The notes below the pieces were generated by a model, which saw only the letters and a list, made by a program, of their open reading frames with translations, was not told the origin of the DNA and ran no database searches. Positions 12,386 to 12,795 of a stretch of DNA of 12,795 nucleotides are shown piece by piece (within the stretch, counting starts at the first letter, position 1; each line of letters begins with the position of its first letter). Both the position numbers and the translations under genes were made by a program. The DNA is from Clostridiales bacterium UBA7568 (GTDB lineage: Bacteria; Bacillota; Clostridia; Oscillospirales; CAG-272), in NCBI GenBank assembly GCA_002479075.1, contig DLLG01000003.1, positions 64,822 through 77,616 of the forward strand, in the 5' to 3' direction.

Positions 12386-12795
12386 TCAGCGTTCGAGCCC
12401 GCCGATTGTAGTGTCAAAGTTATCAATGTTGGACTGAATAGCTCTTGACTGCTTGTTTGCGTAACCGGAGAAACGGTTATCGTTGCCTTCAATCATAGTT
12501 CCAAGGATTGTGATGAAGGAGGTGGCAAGGTTCCAGTTGTAGCCCGGATCGAAAATACGGGATTCAAGGATTATTTCCATCATATCGCCGTTTTCTTCGT
12601 CGCTCGTCCATACATACTTGCAGGAGTCAACATATGCTTTACGAACTGTATATCTTGAATGAGCCGCATAGAGCGTCCAGAAGTCGTTTATAACTTCTGT
12701 GTCTGCAAACGATGTAGGAATACCGTATACAGGGAGGTGGTTATCGCTGTTTACGTAATATCTTTCCTGATTTTCGTCATAAAGCGGGAAAGGAA
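12386..12795 (-). CDS. Second extracellular solute-binding lipoprotein (C-terminal part, runs off window)
   Basis: The last 135 or so codons of a paralogue of the 10543-12120 gene are present; the frame is open to the right edge. It aligns without gaps at an offset of 1843 bp and is about 95 percent identical in DNA by eye over 385 bases (for example NLATSFITILGTMIEG and SGYANKQSRAIQSN are identical). The tail differs slightly (DTTIGGLER against DASIKALEG). The start, signal peptide and linker lie outside the window. It is presumably a binding protein of the same ABC importer or of a related ligand. Confidence 0.9.
   Translation of the reverse strand, partial: PFPLYDENQERYYVNSDNHLPVYGIPTSFADTEVINDFWTLYAAHSRYTVRKAYVDSCKYVWTSDEENGDMMEIILESRIFDPGYNWNLATSFITILGTMIEGNDNRFSGYANKQSRAIQSNIDNFDTTIGGLER

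Overview
The window looks like a chromosome segment of a low-to-mid GC, endospore-forming, Gram-positive anaerobe of the Clostridia, probably an uncultured gut-type lineage. The grounds are a cotJABC spore-coat operon, a MecA adaptor, a TagO-type wall-polymer initiator, a PyrR-dependent pyr attenuator, consensus Shine-Dalgarno (SD) sequences and sigma-A promoters, and diacyl-lipoprotein-style solute-binding proteins. No phage, plasmid, transposase, CRISPR, tRNA or rRNA gene was recognised.

Left part (1-2900): a composite intergenic repeat (copy 1) and a terminator precede the sporulation operon cotJA-cotJB-cotJC. A bidirectional terminator separates cotJC from two minus-strand genes, a type 4 Fe-S uracil-DNA glycosylase and a MecA-family ClpC adaptor, each with its own extended -10 promoter.

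Middle (2900-8060): a strong promoter drives trpS, then tagO (lipid carrier-linked wall polymer initiation), then a translationally coupled membrane-anchored protein of unknown function. Facing them on the minus strand is a set of three small unknown genes (68, 137 and 120 aa). The two longer products carry proline runs and cysteine clusters, and a sigma-K-like promoter lies upstream of the first. Repeat copy 2 sits between the 137- and 120-aa genes. This set is the best candidate in the window for an undescribed, possibly spore-related, system. acpP follows on the plus strand with a consensus promoter.

Right part (8060-12795): a textbook pyr attenuator (PyrR-binding hairpin, antiterminator, terminator) controls pyrR and a uracil permease, a pyrimidine salvage and regulation operon. 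Repeat copy 3 follows. The end holds two tandem minus-strand genes for nearly identical lipoprotein solute-binding proteins. The second is cut by the window edge, and the repeat period is 1843 bp.

The repeat family (three copies, both orientations, all intergenic) is the main structural novelty. It is built from a conserved unit of about 100 bp, with or without a module of four to five consecutive hairpins.
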